DNA of 64,000 bases. It comes from Palaeococcus pacificus DY20341. Lineage in GTDB: Archaea; Methanobacteriota_B; Thermococci; Thermococcales; Thermococcaceae. Under the pieces are notes generated by a model. It did not search any database. It had not been told where the DNA came from and saw only the letters and a list, made by a program, of their open reading frames with translations. The stretch covers positions 1,586,480 through 1,650,479 of the forward strand of contig NZ_CP006019.1 of assembly GCF_000725425.1 (NCBI RefSeq), in the 5' to 3' direction. Positions 16,078 through 22,843 of the stretch are shown one piece after another. Within the stretch, counting starts at the first letter, position 1. Every line of letters begins with the position of its first letter. A program made the translations under genes and the position numbers.

Positions 16078-16114
16078 TTAGGTCAATCTAACAAATCTTC
16101 GATTAGATTATAAC
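16078..16114 (-). promoter_or_regulatory. FTR1 promoter with DtxR-like operator
   Basis: A TATA box (TTATAAT, minus strand, about 16108-16114) is followed by the inverted repeat AATCTAA (16085-16091)/TTAGATT (16103-16109) and by a 14-mer at 16078-16091 (arms TTAGG and TCTAA) that matches the peroxiredoxin element at 10114-10127. Pyrococcus furiosus FTR1 is known to be iron-controlled through a DtxR-family protein. Binding here is inferred. Confidence 0.65.
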
Positions 16115-16169
16115 TCTTATTTTTACCAGGATGATAAAATTCCGTGATTTATTTTTAAAAAATGGAAAA

Positions 16170-17267
16170 CTAAAGAAATACAGGAGCATCAAAAAGAGTA
16201 ACATTTTCGAGCTTTTTACCAACTATTACCGTATCTTCCTTCTTTACTGCACCTTCTGGAATCATGAGCGGTGCATGCACCATCGCCAGCGCCATTCCTT
16301 CCTGAGCTTTCATCGCCCTGTGTGGGACCACTATCGTAGTTATTGGGTCTTCTTCAATTAAAAGACCAACTCCATGCGTGTAACCGGTTATATAGTACTC
16401 TTGAAGCCCTTTTTCTCTGTATACCTCAGCTATTTCTTTTTCTACCTGTGAAAAAGTGACTCCCAGTTGAGTCTTTTCCAAAGCAATTTGGTGAACCTTC
16501 TCCATCGCCTCGATAGCATCCTTCGCTCTTTCGCTTGGCTCTCCAATGAAAAAGCTTCTCGTTAAGTTTGCATAATAATAGTTATAGTCAGCGCCGATTA
16601 CCACAGTTACAAACTTACCCTTCTCGACTCTAACATCTCTAAAAGGCTCGGCATGTGCCCTCGGAGTGGCTGAAACATAGACCTTTGGATCTTCGCTTCC
16701 ATTGAGCATTAGTTCGCGATAAATCTCGGCAGCGATTTCAAGCTCACTTTTTCCTGGCTTTATCTCTTCCATCGCCACTTCCATTCCCCTTATCGCAACT
16801 TTTCCTGCTTTTTTTATGTTCTCAAGCTCCCAATCGTCCTTTATCATTCTCAATTGCATTGAGAGAGGCCTAATATCTTCGATCTGTACCCCAGGGTTGA
16901 GCTTCTTGAAAATTTCGTAGAACAGAATGTAGGCATCTCTCTCAATGGAGAACTCCATGCCGACGGTGCTGTAGCCGTTTTTCCCAATCCACATCGTTAC
17001 CATTGCCATCAGATCTTCCGTCTTTTGAAACTCTTCAACGTTCTCAATCCAGCTCTTCTGCATAAAGAGCTCTTTCTCACCTTTAGCCACAATTGCCACC
17101 GGCTCGCCTTCTGCTGGAATAAGAAGGGAAGGCCTAAGCCACTTGGTGCCGGTGAAGTAAATAAAAGTTGAGAGTGTTCTTATAACAGCTCCGTCTATTT
17201 CGCTCTTCCTTAGGAGCTCTTGAAATCTCTCAACTCTCTTTTTGAATATCCTTTCATTTCCTCTCAT
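16170..17267 (-). CDS. Degenerate M24 (aminopeptidase P/prolidase-fold) protein
   Basis: A 365-aa protein with the creatinase-like N-terminal domain (residues about 1-130) and the pita-bread M24 domain (about 145-365). Against prolidase, metal ligands are missing: the first Asp is Val (about residue 223, VVIGADYNYYY), the second is Asn (about 234, ANLTRSF), and the glutamate before the last strand is replaced (MVHAPLMIP). The THGVG His and the KKEDTVIV Glu remain. A dinuclear metallopeptidase is therefore unlikely; it may be a binding protein or use another chemistry. GGTGA lies 7 nt before ATG 17267, 2 nt after the cupin stop. It is the third gene of the DUF438 operon. Confidence 0.85.
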   Translation of the reverse strand: MRGNERIFKKRVERFQELLRKSEIDGAVIRTLSTFIYFTGTKWLRPSLLIPAEGEPVAIVAKGEKELFMQKSWIENVEEFQKTEDLMAMVTMWIGKNGYSTVGMEFSIERDAYILFYEIFKKLNPGVQIEDIRPLSMQLRMIKDDWELENIKKAGKVAIRGMEVAMEEIKPGKSELEIAAEIYRELMLNGSEDPKVYVSATPRAHAEPFRDVRVEKGKFVTVVIGADYNYYYANLTRSFFIGEPSERAKDAIEAMEKVHQIALEKTQLGVTFSQVEKEIAEVYREKGLQEYYITGYTHGVGLLIEEDPITTIVVPHRAMKAQEGMALAMVHAPLMIPEGAVKKEDTVIVGKKLENVTLFDAPVFL

Positions 17268-17269
17268 GC

Positions 17270-17581
17270 TCACTTCACCTTGATCACTAGGAATTTCATC
17301 TCTAAGCTGCCGGTGTTTGAAACTTTGTGGGGAATTTCCTTAGGAAGGTAAACTAGGGTTGCTTTTCTTACTTCCTCTTTCTCTTCTCCAACTTCAACTA
17401 TTCCTTTTCCTTTTATTACGTACAAAAAGGCGTCCACAGGTGTTGTGTGCTTTTTAAGCTCTTCCCCAGGCTTTAGTGTTATATGGAATATTTGGGCATT
17501 TTCCGTTCCAATCAGCTTTTTAACATCAACCCCGTGGGGGTTCTCAAATTTTTCAGCATCTTCAACTTTCACAACAATCAT
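17270..17581 (-). CDS. Cupin-domain protein
   Basis: A 103-aa single cupin barrel. The first cupin motif is recognisable as ITLKPGEELKKHTTPVDAFL with the His of KKHT, and the second as EIPHKVSNTGSLEMKFLVI. A bound metal is probable but the substrate is unknown. It starts 1 nt after the stop of the DUF438 gene and is followed after 2 nt by the degenerate M24 gene. The three genes appear to be one transcript controlled by the operator at 18935-18948. Confidence 0.85.
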   Translation of the reverse strand: MIVVKVEDAEKFENPHGVDVKKLIGTENAQIFHITLKPGEELKKHTTPVDAFLYVIKGKGIVEVGEEKEEVRKATLVYLPKEIPHKVSNTGSLEMKFLVIKVK

Positions 17582-17582
17582 C

Positions 17583-18920
17583 TCAATCCCTCCAATCCAA
17601 AAGCCTCTTCTCTCCTTCGAGGGCTTTAATTCTGCTTACCTCTTGGGTTATCTCAAGTGTTCCAAGATACTCGCCGTTTTCATCCCTAACAGGAACGTAT
17701 TTGATGTAGATGAACTTCCCACCCATTTGAATCCAGAACTCTGCAACGTCTTTTTTGCCCTCTTTGAAGGCTTTGAGGATTCTATTAACTATGTTGACAC
17801 TCTTCGGTGGATGGCAGAGCTGCACAGGCCTTCCAATAATTGAGGGTGTCCTCGTAAATATTCTGTCTCCACCTGAGAAAAACCTTACCCTATCATCTTT
17901 GTCTATGAAAGTTACATCAACTGGAAGATGCTTGAAAATCGCATTTATCTCCTTTGGAGATAGGTATCCTGTCTCAAGTTCTAAGTCCCCCTCTCTCTTT
18001 ACTTTTGTTTTGTCTCCTTCAAGCTTCTGTCCCCTCAGCGCCATTTGAACCTCTTTTGGTAAACTTAAGAGTTGTTCAGCCGTTAAGGTTGTGTCAATCT
18101 CGTAGGGATGGAGAGGCTTGGCTTCGGGCTTCCACTCATCTCCAGGCTTAACTTTGTAGTATCCTATTGCCTCTTCTTGCCCCTTAATGGCAACCCACTC
18201 CCCCTCTGAGAGCAGAGCTTTTAGTGTTGGATAGAGTATGTTGTTCTCCCTAAACACCATGTCCACAAGGGCGTTCGATAGTTCTGCAGCTTTTTCCTTG
18301 AGAGCTTTAACGAATTCTTCCCATTCCATTTCATTCTCTTTGCTTAAAATCTCAAGGAGCTGCTTAATCATCCCTCTAGCTTCATCGTGCTTTGTCCAGA
18401 GAACTGTTGGAACCGCCGTAATGCCTCTCCTTTCAAGATAAGGAAAGATTAGCATCTCTTCTCTATTGTAATGGGTAAATCCAACAGCTCTGAGTTGGTT
18501 GGCTATTCCTTTGAGGACACCGAGGATTTCCTTCCTCATCTTTTTGTCTTTGGTGTTAACTAGAGTTGATGCATAAAGGTTTAGCATTTCAGCGTCTTTT
18601 ATTATTTCCTTGTTCTCTTCATAGAGCGTATGGAGAGGATGTCCCGAAGGAATGTCCTTCATTTCCTCTTTTTCAGAGCCAGCAACTGCCTCCCTGAAAA
18701 GCTCAACGTGAATGTCACACATCTTAGCTATCTCTCTCGCTGAGATACCCTCTTTAACGAGCTCCTGTTCAATAAGGGGTATTTCTAGTGGTGAGATGCT
18801 CCTCAAAAGATCTTTAAATTCCTCTTTGAGCTTTTCAATGTCTTCACCTTTGTGAATCTTCTTCAAAAGCTCCTTCATTTTTTCCTTTTTATATTCCCGG
18901 TTCTTCAAGATTTCAGTCAT
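17583..18920 (-). CDS. DUF438 / haemerythrin-like HHE and PAS domain protein
   Basis: A 445-aa cytosolic protein with three parts: an N-terminal DUF438 domain (residues about 10-80), a haemerythrin-like helical bundle (about 95-240) and a PAS domain (about 330-440). Candidate di-iron ligands are in GHPLHTLYEE, HYNREEMLIFPYLERRG, LWTKHDEARG and ENNILYPTL. In the PAS part, FIDKDDRVRFFSGGDRIF and NGEYLGTLEITQEVSR are visible. In bacteria such proteins occur with NO-responsive genes. ATG 18920 follows GGTGG. It is first in the operon with cupin and M24-like genes. An operator lies 15 bp upstream of the start. Confidence 0.9.
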   Translation of the reverse strand: MTEILKNREYKKEKMKELLKKIHKGEDIEKLKEEFKDLLRSISPLEIPLIEQELVKEGISAREIAKMCDIHVELFREAVAGSEKEEMKDIPSGHPLHTLYEENKEIIKDAEMLNLYASTLVNTKDKKMRKEILGVLKGIANQLRAVGFTHYNREEMLIFPYLERRGITAVPTVLWTKHDEARGMIKQLLEILSKENEMEWEEFVKALKEKAAELSNALVDMVFRENNILYPTLKALLSEGEWVAIKGQEEAIGYYKVKPGDEWKPEAKPLHPYEIDTTLTAEQLLSLPKEVQMALRGQKLEGDKTKVKREGDLELETGYLSPKEINAIFKHLPVDVTFIDKDDRVRFFSGGDRIFTRTPSIIGRPVQLCHPPKSVNIVNRILKAFKEGKKDVAEFWIQMGGKFIYIKYVPVRDENGEYLGTLEITQEVSRIKALEGEKRLLDWRD

Positions 18921-18934
18921 TCTCTACCACCTTC

Positions 18935-18948
18935 ATGACAAGTGTCAT
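18935..18948 (-). promoter_or_regulatory. Operator ATGACA-N2-TGTCAT (DUF438 operon)
   Basis: A perfect 6+6 bp inverted repeat (ATGACAAGTGTCAT) lies between a TTTAAAAG TATA box (minus strand, about 18957-18964) and the start codon at 18920, so it overlaps the expected transcription start. It is one of five related sites in 18.9-21.2 kb. Confidence 0.75.
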
Positions 18949-18973
18949 ATCTATCACTTTTAAACCTTTCTAC

Positions 18974-18985
18974 TCATTTTTGCCC
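18974..18985 (+). promoter_or_regulatory. Upstream promoter element TCATTTTTGCCC
   Basis: The 12-mer is identical to the one at 9462-9473 (opposite strand). It lies 7 bp upstream of the TATA box TTTATATG (18993-19000) of the gene at 19033. Its role is inferred from the repeated spacing. Confidence 0.45.
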
Positions 18986-18997
18986 AACAAAGTTTAT

Positions 18998-19011
18998 ATG
19001 ACACTTGTCAT
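18998..19011 (+). promoter_or_regulatory. Operator ATGACA-N2-TGTCAT (DUF2249/DUF1858 gene)
   Basis: A perfect 6+6 bp inverted repeat (ATGACACTTGTCAT) overlaps the downstream end of the TATA box at 18993-19000. Repressor binding here would compete with TBP/TFB. It faces the operator of the divergent DUF438 operon 50 bp away. Confidence 0.75.
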
Positions 19012-19032
19012 TATAATCTTTTGGTGATGTAC

Positions 19033-19521
19033 ATGAATATTAAAGCAGTCTTGGATTTGAGAGGGTTAAAACCTCCGGAGCCTGCAGTTAGGATAGTTGA
19101 AGCCTTGAAAGACCTGACCAAAGGAGAAGGAATTGAGGCAATTGGTGATAAGCCATTCAAGAACCTCCTGCCAAAGCTCGAAGAGGCAGGCTATAAATAT
19201 GAGTTGAAAAAAGTTGGAGATGCGTACATTTTGAGGATATGGAATGAGGGAAATGCTAAAGAGATTTCAGAGCTCGGCGAGGTGGAATGTGCAGGAGAGC
19301 TTGAGATAAATGAGGACACAAACGTTGGGGCGCTCATAGAGAAATATCCTAAAGCCCTTGAGGTGCTCATTGAATACGGCTTCACTCCGCTCAAAGACGA
19401 AGCACTAAGGAAAACTCTCGCTAGGACAATAACGCTGAAAGAAGCTAAAGAATTAGGCAATCTCTCAGATGGGGAATTTAAGAGGCTTTTAGAAGAACTA
19501 AAGAAAATAAAAGTTAAATAG
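19033..19521 (+). CDS. DUF2249 / DUF1858 domain protein (sulfur-carrier-like)
   Basis: A 162-aa protein with a TusA-like DUF2249 domain (LDLRGLKPPEPAVRIVEAL, residues about 6-24) and a DUF1858-type helical domain (VGALIEKYPKALEVLIEYGFTPL, about 98-120, followed by ITLKEAKELGN). The cysteine usual in TusA CPxP motifs is replaced by KPPEP, so direct sulfur relay at that place is doubtful. Proteins of this architecture occur near haemerythrin and NO-stress genes in other anaerobes. ATG 19033 follows GGTGAT; the gene has its own operator. Confidence 0.8.
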   Translation: MNIKAVLDLRGLKPPEPAVRIVEALKDLTKGEGIEAIGDKPFKNLLPKLEEAGYKYELKKVGDAYILRIWNEGNAKEISELGEVECAGELEINEDTNVGALIEKYPKALEVLIEYGFTPLKDEALRKTLARTITLKEAKELGNLSDGEFKRLLEELKKIKVK

Positions 19522-19524
19522 GGC

Positions 19525-20883
19525 TCAATCGAGCTCTTCTGCCAAGTTTGAGCCCTCTTCTATTTTAACTCCTTTGTTAAGCATGTCTCTGAGATCCTTC
19601 TCTGGGTCTGTCGTTAGCCTTAAGTCAAACTGCTTCCTCAAAATTTCGAAGACTCCCGGAGTTAGGAACTCTGGAGGTCTTGGACCTATGTAGATGCCCT
19701 TAACTCCGAGGTAGAGGAGCGTGTAGAGTATTCCAATTGCTTTTTGCTCCATCCATGAGAGGACTATTGAGACTGGAAGTGAGTTCACATCTGTTCCAAG
19801 CTCGTTCGCCAAAGCGACAGCAATTTCAATTATTGAGTAAACGTTGTTGCACTGACCGAAGTCGAGGAATCTTGGGATGCCTTCGATTGTGCCGTAGTCT
19901 CTCGCGTTGTAGCGGAACTTTCCACAAGCAGCACTGAGGATTATAGCATCCTCCGGAATCATTGCAGTAAGCTTTTCGTAGTAGCCCATTCCCTTGTGAG
20001 GCGTATCACATCCACCAACGACAAATATATGCCTTATCTTGCCCTCTTGGATTAGCTCGATAAGCTTGTCCTTCATCGCTAAGATGTTGGTGTGGTGGAA
20101 GCCTGTAAGGAGCTTTTCTCCCTCGCGCTTTTCCATCCTTGGGGTTTCTAAAGCCCTCTTTATCAAAGGTTCAAAGTTATAATCCCTGATGTGTGGAACA
20201 CCCTCAAGACCAGCTATTCCAGATGTGAAAATTCTATCCGCATAAGCCTTTGTTGGCTGCTGAACACAGTTGCTTGTGCCCAAAATAACGCCTGGGAACT
20301 CCGCAAACTCTTTCTTTTGGTGAAGCCAGCTCCCGCCCCAATTCGCCACCAAGTGATCGAACTTCTTGAACTCTGGATATGCATGAGCTGGGAACATCTC
20401 TGCGTGAGTATAGACTTTTATGTCCGTTCCCTCAGTTTGCTTTAAAAGCTCATAGAGAGCTTTGTAGCTGTGTCCCGTCACTAAAACACCATGTCCTTCT
20501 TCAGTTCCTGTTGAAACCCCTGTTGGCTCTGGTCTTCCAAATGTTTCCACATACGCCTTATCTAAGAGCTTCATAGCTTCGAGATGAATCCTACCATTTT
20601 CAAGGATTAACTCCAAAAATCTGTTCTTATCGAAGTTAACGTTGGTGAGTGTTGAGTATAAAGCTTCAGCTAAAAAGTGCCCGATTTCTGGGTTGTCGTA
20701 GCCCACTTCGAGGGCATGGTGATAGTACGCAGCTGTTCCCTTGATCCCATACAATAAAGCCTCTTGGAGGGAGTTTAAATCTGGATCTTTTCCACATACT
20801 CCTTGAACTGTACATCCTCCGACTAAGCTCATTGAACACTGATTGCAGAGCATTTCCACATTTTCAGGCATTTTTATTGTCAT
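19525..20883 (-). CDS. hcp: Hybrid cluster protein, short class III type
   Basis: A 452-aa Fe-S protein. N-terminal cysteines for the cubane cluster are in CNQCSMSLVGGCTVQGVCGK (residues about 12-31). Hybrid-cluster segments are VVGGCDTPHKG, LSAACGKFRYN, DFGQCNNVYS and SWMEQKAIG. The length is that of the hyperthermophile class, which lacks part of the helical domain. Hcp acts in other organisms as an NO reductase, hydroxylamine reductase or peroxidase, and is usually induced by nitrosative stress. ATG 20883 follows GGAGGTGG. It converges with the DUF2249/DUF1858 gene and has a 14-bp operator just upstream. Confidence 0.92.
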   Translation of the reverse strand: MTIKMPENVEMLCNQCSMSLVGGCTVQGVCGKDPDLNSLQEALLYGIKGTAAYYHHALEVGYDNPEIGHFLAEALYSTLTNVNFDKNRFLELILENGRIHLEAMKLLDKAYVETFGRPEPTGVSTGTEEGHGVLVTGHSYKALYELLKQTEGTDIKVYTHAEMFPAHAYPEFKKFDHLVANWGGSWLHQKKEFAEFPGVILGTSNCVQQPTKAYADRIFTSGIAGLEGVPHIRDYNFEPLIKRALETPRMEKREGEKLLTGFHHTNILAMKDKLIELIQEGKIRHIFVVGGCDTPHKGMGYYEKLTAMIPEDAIILSAACGKFRYNARDYGTIEGIPRFLDFGQCNNVYSIIEIAVALANELGTDVNSLPVSIVLSWMEQKAIGILYTLLYLGVKGIYIGPRPPEFLTPGVFEILRKQFDLRLTTDPEKDLRDMLNKGVKIEEGSNLAEELD

Positions 20884-20903
20884 TTCCAACCACCTCCAAT
20901 TTT

Positions 20904-20917
20904 ATGACATGCGTCAT
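20904..20917 (-). promoter_or_regulatory. Operator ATGACA-N2-CGTCAT (hcp)
   Basis: Eleven of twelve arm positions fit the ATGACA/TGTCAT consensus. A TATA-like ATAATATG on the minus strand overlaps the operator by 3 bases, as in the promoter at 18993-19011. Start codon of hcp is 21 bp downstream. Confidence 0.75.
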
Positions 20918-20960
20918 ATTATGCAGTCTAATCTATGAATTTCCTTTCATAAAAGGTTTG

Positions 20961-20974
20961 CGGTTGTTTAACCG
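20961..20974. repeat. Inverted repeat CGGTT-N4-AACCG
   Basis: A perfect 5-bp inverted repeat with a 4-bp spacer lies in the hcp-regulator intergenic region, upstream of the hcp promoter. A second small inverted repeat (CCTTT-N4-AAAGG) lies next to it at about 20944-20957. Either could be a regulator site; nothing more can be said. Confidence 0.4.
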
Positions 20975-21096
20975 AAAAGAGAAAATTTATGGAAGCAAAT
21001 TTAATATTAAGTAACAATTTTTTCCAAATATTGAAACAAAAAACCCAATTAATTATTAAAATTGAGAGAATACGGAAAGCAATTGTTTAAATGTTT

Positions 21097-21110
21097 ATGA
21101 CTAGTGTCAT
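21097..21110 (+). promoter_or_regulatory. Operator ATGACT-N2-TGTCAT (upstream regulator site)
   Basis: Eleven of twelve arm positions fit the consensus. It lies 3 bp downstream of a TATA-like TTTAAATG (21086-21093), about 120 bp upstream of the regulator start. It may serve a distal promoter or increase local repressor occupancy. Confidence 0.65.
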
Positions 21111-21112
21111 AG

Positions 21113-21137
21113 CATGAAAATCATGCATGTTTTCATG
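21113..21137. repeat. Inverted repeat CATGAAAA / TTTTCATG
   Basis: Eight-bp perfect arms at 21113-21120 and 21130-21137 flank a 9-bp centre, itself containing ATGCAT. It is adjacent to the operator at 21097-21110. It could form an RNA hairpin or bind a dimeric protein. Confidence 0.5.
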
Positions 21138-21208
21138 AATAATGCAAAGGATAGTCTTCATTAATGTCTAGTGAAGTTACCAATTTTCAAATTCCGAAAC
21201 CCTTATAT

Positions 21209-21222
21209 ATGCCACATGTCAT
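21209..21222 (+). promoter_or_regulatory. Operator ATGCCA-N2-TGTCAT (autoregulatory site)
   Basis: Eleven of twelve arm positions fit the consensus. It overlaps the end of the TATA box TTATATAT (21203-21210) that serves the regulator gene starting at 21233, which implies autorepression. Confidence 0.7.
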
Positions 21223-21232
21223 AAGCGGGACT

Positions 21233-21622
21233 ATGAAGACTAATGCCTTTGAAGTTGCTGCCAAATATGTTTACCCATCATTGAGAAGGCGCCTAGTTGA
21301 AATTCTTTATAAAGAGCACAACTTAACTCAAGTCCAAGTAGCGGAGCTTTTGCACATAACTCAATCCGCTGTTTCGAGGTACTTAAGAATGAACAGGGGA
21401 GCGCTAATAGATGTAGAAAAGTTTGAGGACATAGATAGGGAGCTTAGAAACTCAGCAGAGTGGATAATTAAAGAAAAGCCTAATGAGTACAAAATTCACG
21501 CTGAGATAGTTAAAATTGCCCTAGAAATGCTCGGAAAAGGATATCTATGCTCCCTCCACGCAAAAATCGATCCTGAACTTAATCCAGCAGAATGCAACAT
21601 ATGCATAGATACCTTCAGGTAA
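21233..21622 (+). CDS. COG2522-type HTH transcriptional regulator with C-terminal Cys/His cluster
   Basis: A 129-aa DNA-binding protein. The helix-turn-helix is residues about 31-52 (TQVQVAELLHITQSAVSRYL). The C-terminal part has Cys106-x2-His109 and Cys121-x2-Cys124, a set that could hold an Fe-S cluster or zinc. I chose ATG 21233 because the TATA box at 21203-21210 lies 23-30 nt upstream; the frame is open to an ATG at 21164, but that would place the promoter and operator inside the coding sequence. It is followed after 72 bp by the IscS-like gene. I infer that it binds the five palindromes here and senses Fe-S status or NO. Confidence 0.8.
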   Translation: MKTNAFEVAAKYVYPSLRRRLVEILYKEHNLTQVQVAELLHITQSAVSRYLRMNRGALIDVEKFEDIDRELRNSAEWIIKEKPNEYKIHAEIVKIALEMLGKGYLCSLHAKIDPELNPAECNICIDTFR

Positions 21623-21694
21623 TCATCTAAGTACACATATATGTCCAGAAATAGTTAAAAATGCACATAAGATAAGTAGTTCAGGGGTGAAAAA

Positions 21695-22843
21695 ATGGTC
21701 ATCTATCTAGATAATGCAAACACAACTAAACCCGATCCCGAAGTTATTAAGGTAATGATTGAGTATTTAGAAGAAAAATACGGTACTCCCGGAGGAGAGT
21801 TCGGACATATTTTTGATGAAGATGCAAGAGAAGCCGTTGAAGAAGCAAGAGAGAAGATCGCAAAAGAAATAAACGCTTCACCAGAGGAAATCGTGTTTGT
21901 CTCCGATGAGACTGAGGCGGACAATTTAGCAATAAAAGGCGTAGCGTGGGCTAGGGGAAAGGGCAAAGTTTTGGCGAGCAAAATCGAGAGGAAGGCCATC
22001 CTAAACACAGTGAATCGCTTAAAGGAATGGGGCTTTAAAACTTATGAAGTGGGTGTTGATAGAAAAGGGTTTATCAATATTGAAGAGCTTCAGAGCAGCT
22101 TAGATGGCGCAGTCCTATTTGCGACCCACTTAGGAAACTTTGAAATCGGGACGATTCAAAATATTAGAGCAATCTCAGAAGTCGTTCACGAAAACGGAGC
22201 TCTTCTTTACTTGGATGCCAATCACGCATTTGGAAAGATCAAAATCGATGTGCAAAAGCTTAATGTTGATTTAATGAGCATATCCTCCCATTTAATCCAC
22301 GGACCTAAAGGTGTCGCTGCACTCTATATAAGGAAGGGAGTTAAACTCAAGCCCATTTTAGATGGAGACTTGAGAGAAAGGGGTATAAGACCAGGAATGA
22401 TAAACGTTCCTTCTATAGTGGGCTTTGGAAAGGCTGTTGAGCTCATAAACTATGAAGATGCTAAAAGAATGGCAAAGCTTAGGGATAAGCTCATTGACCT
22501 CCTCTTAAGCATCCCAGACACAAAGTTAAACGGGCCGAAAGGAGATATGAGACTTCCAAACAATGTAAACGTCTCATTTAACTATGTGGAAGGTGAGAGT
22601 GTTTTACTCCACTGCGACATGAGGGGCTTGGTGTTCTCAACGGGCTCTGCATGCTATTCACAAGATTTGCTCCCAAGCCATGTGATTAGGGGAATAGGAG
22701 GCTCTTTTGAAGATGCCCACGGTTCAGTGAGGCTTAGCCTAAGCAAGTGGACAACGGAGGAAGAGATAGTCACAGCTTATGAGATTTTGAAGGACGTTGT
22801 TGAGAAGCTGAGGAAAATAAGCATCTACGGTGGTAGGAAATGA
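21695..22843 (+). CDS. IscS/NifS-like protein lacking the PLP lysine
   Basis: A 382-aa class V aminotransferase-fold protein with the full IscS layout: YLDNANTTKPDPEV at the N-terminus, DETEADNLAIKG near residue 71, LDANHAFGKIKID near 173, and the sulfur-accepting Cys320 in STGSACYSQDLLPSHV. The PLP-binding lysine of SxHKxxGPKG is Leu200 (SSHLIHGPKG, codon at 22292-22294), and the PLP-stacking His is Arg99. Cysteine desulfurase activity by the normal mechanism is therefore not expected. Archaeoglobus fulgidus IscS is a known natural case that lacks this lysine yet forms a cluster complex with IscU. It overlaps the TusA gene by 4 bp. Ribosome site GGGGTG. Confidence 0.9.
   Translation: MVIYLDNANTTKPDPEVIKVMIEYLEEKYGTPGGEFGHIFDEDAREAVEEAREKIAKEINASPEEIVFVSDETEADNLAIKGVAWARGKGKVLASKIERKAILNTVNRLKEWGFKTYEVGVDRKGFINIEELQSSLDGAVLFATHLGNFEIGTIQNIRAISEVVHENGALLYLDANHAFGKIKIDVQKLNVDLMSISSHLIHGPKGVAALYIRKGVKLKPILDGDLRERGIRPGMINVPSIVGFGKAVELINYEDAKRMAKLRDKLIDLLLSIPDTKLNGPKGDMRLPNNVNVSFNYVEGESVLLHCDMRGLVFSTGSACYSQDLLPSHVIRGIGGSFEDAHGSVRLSLSKWTTEEEIVTAYEILKDVVEKLRKISIYGGRK

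Noticed and set aside
19033-19521. A true TusA sulfur carrier in the DUF2249 part
   Set aside because: The CPxP cysteine is absent (KPPEP), so persulfide transfer at that position is not supported.
21164-21232. A longer N-terminus for the COG2522-type regulator, beginning at ATG 21164
   Set aside because: It would translate the TATA box and operator; the ATG at 21233 is at leaderless distance from the TATA box and begins with the usual family sequence.
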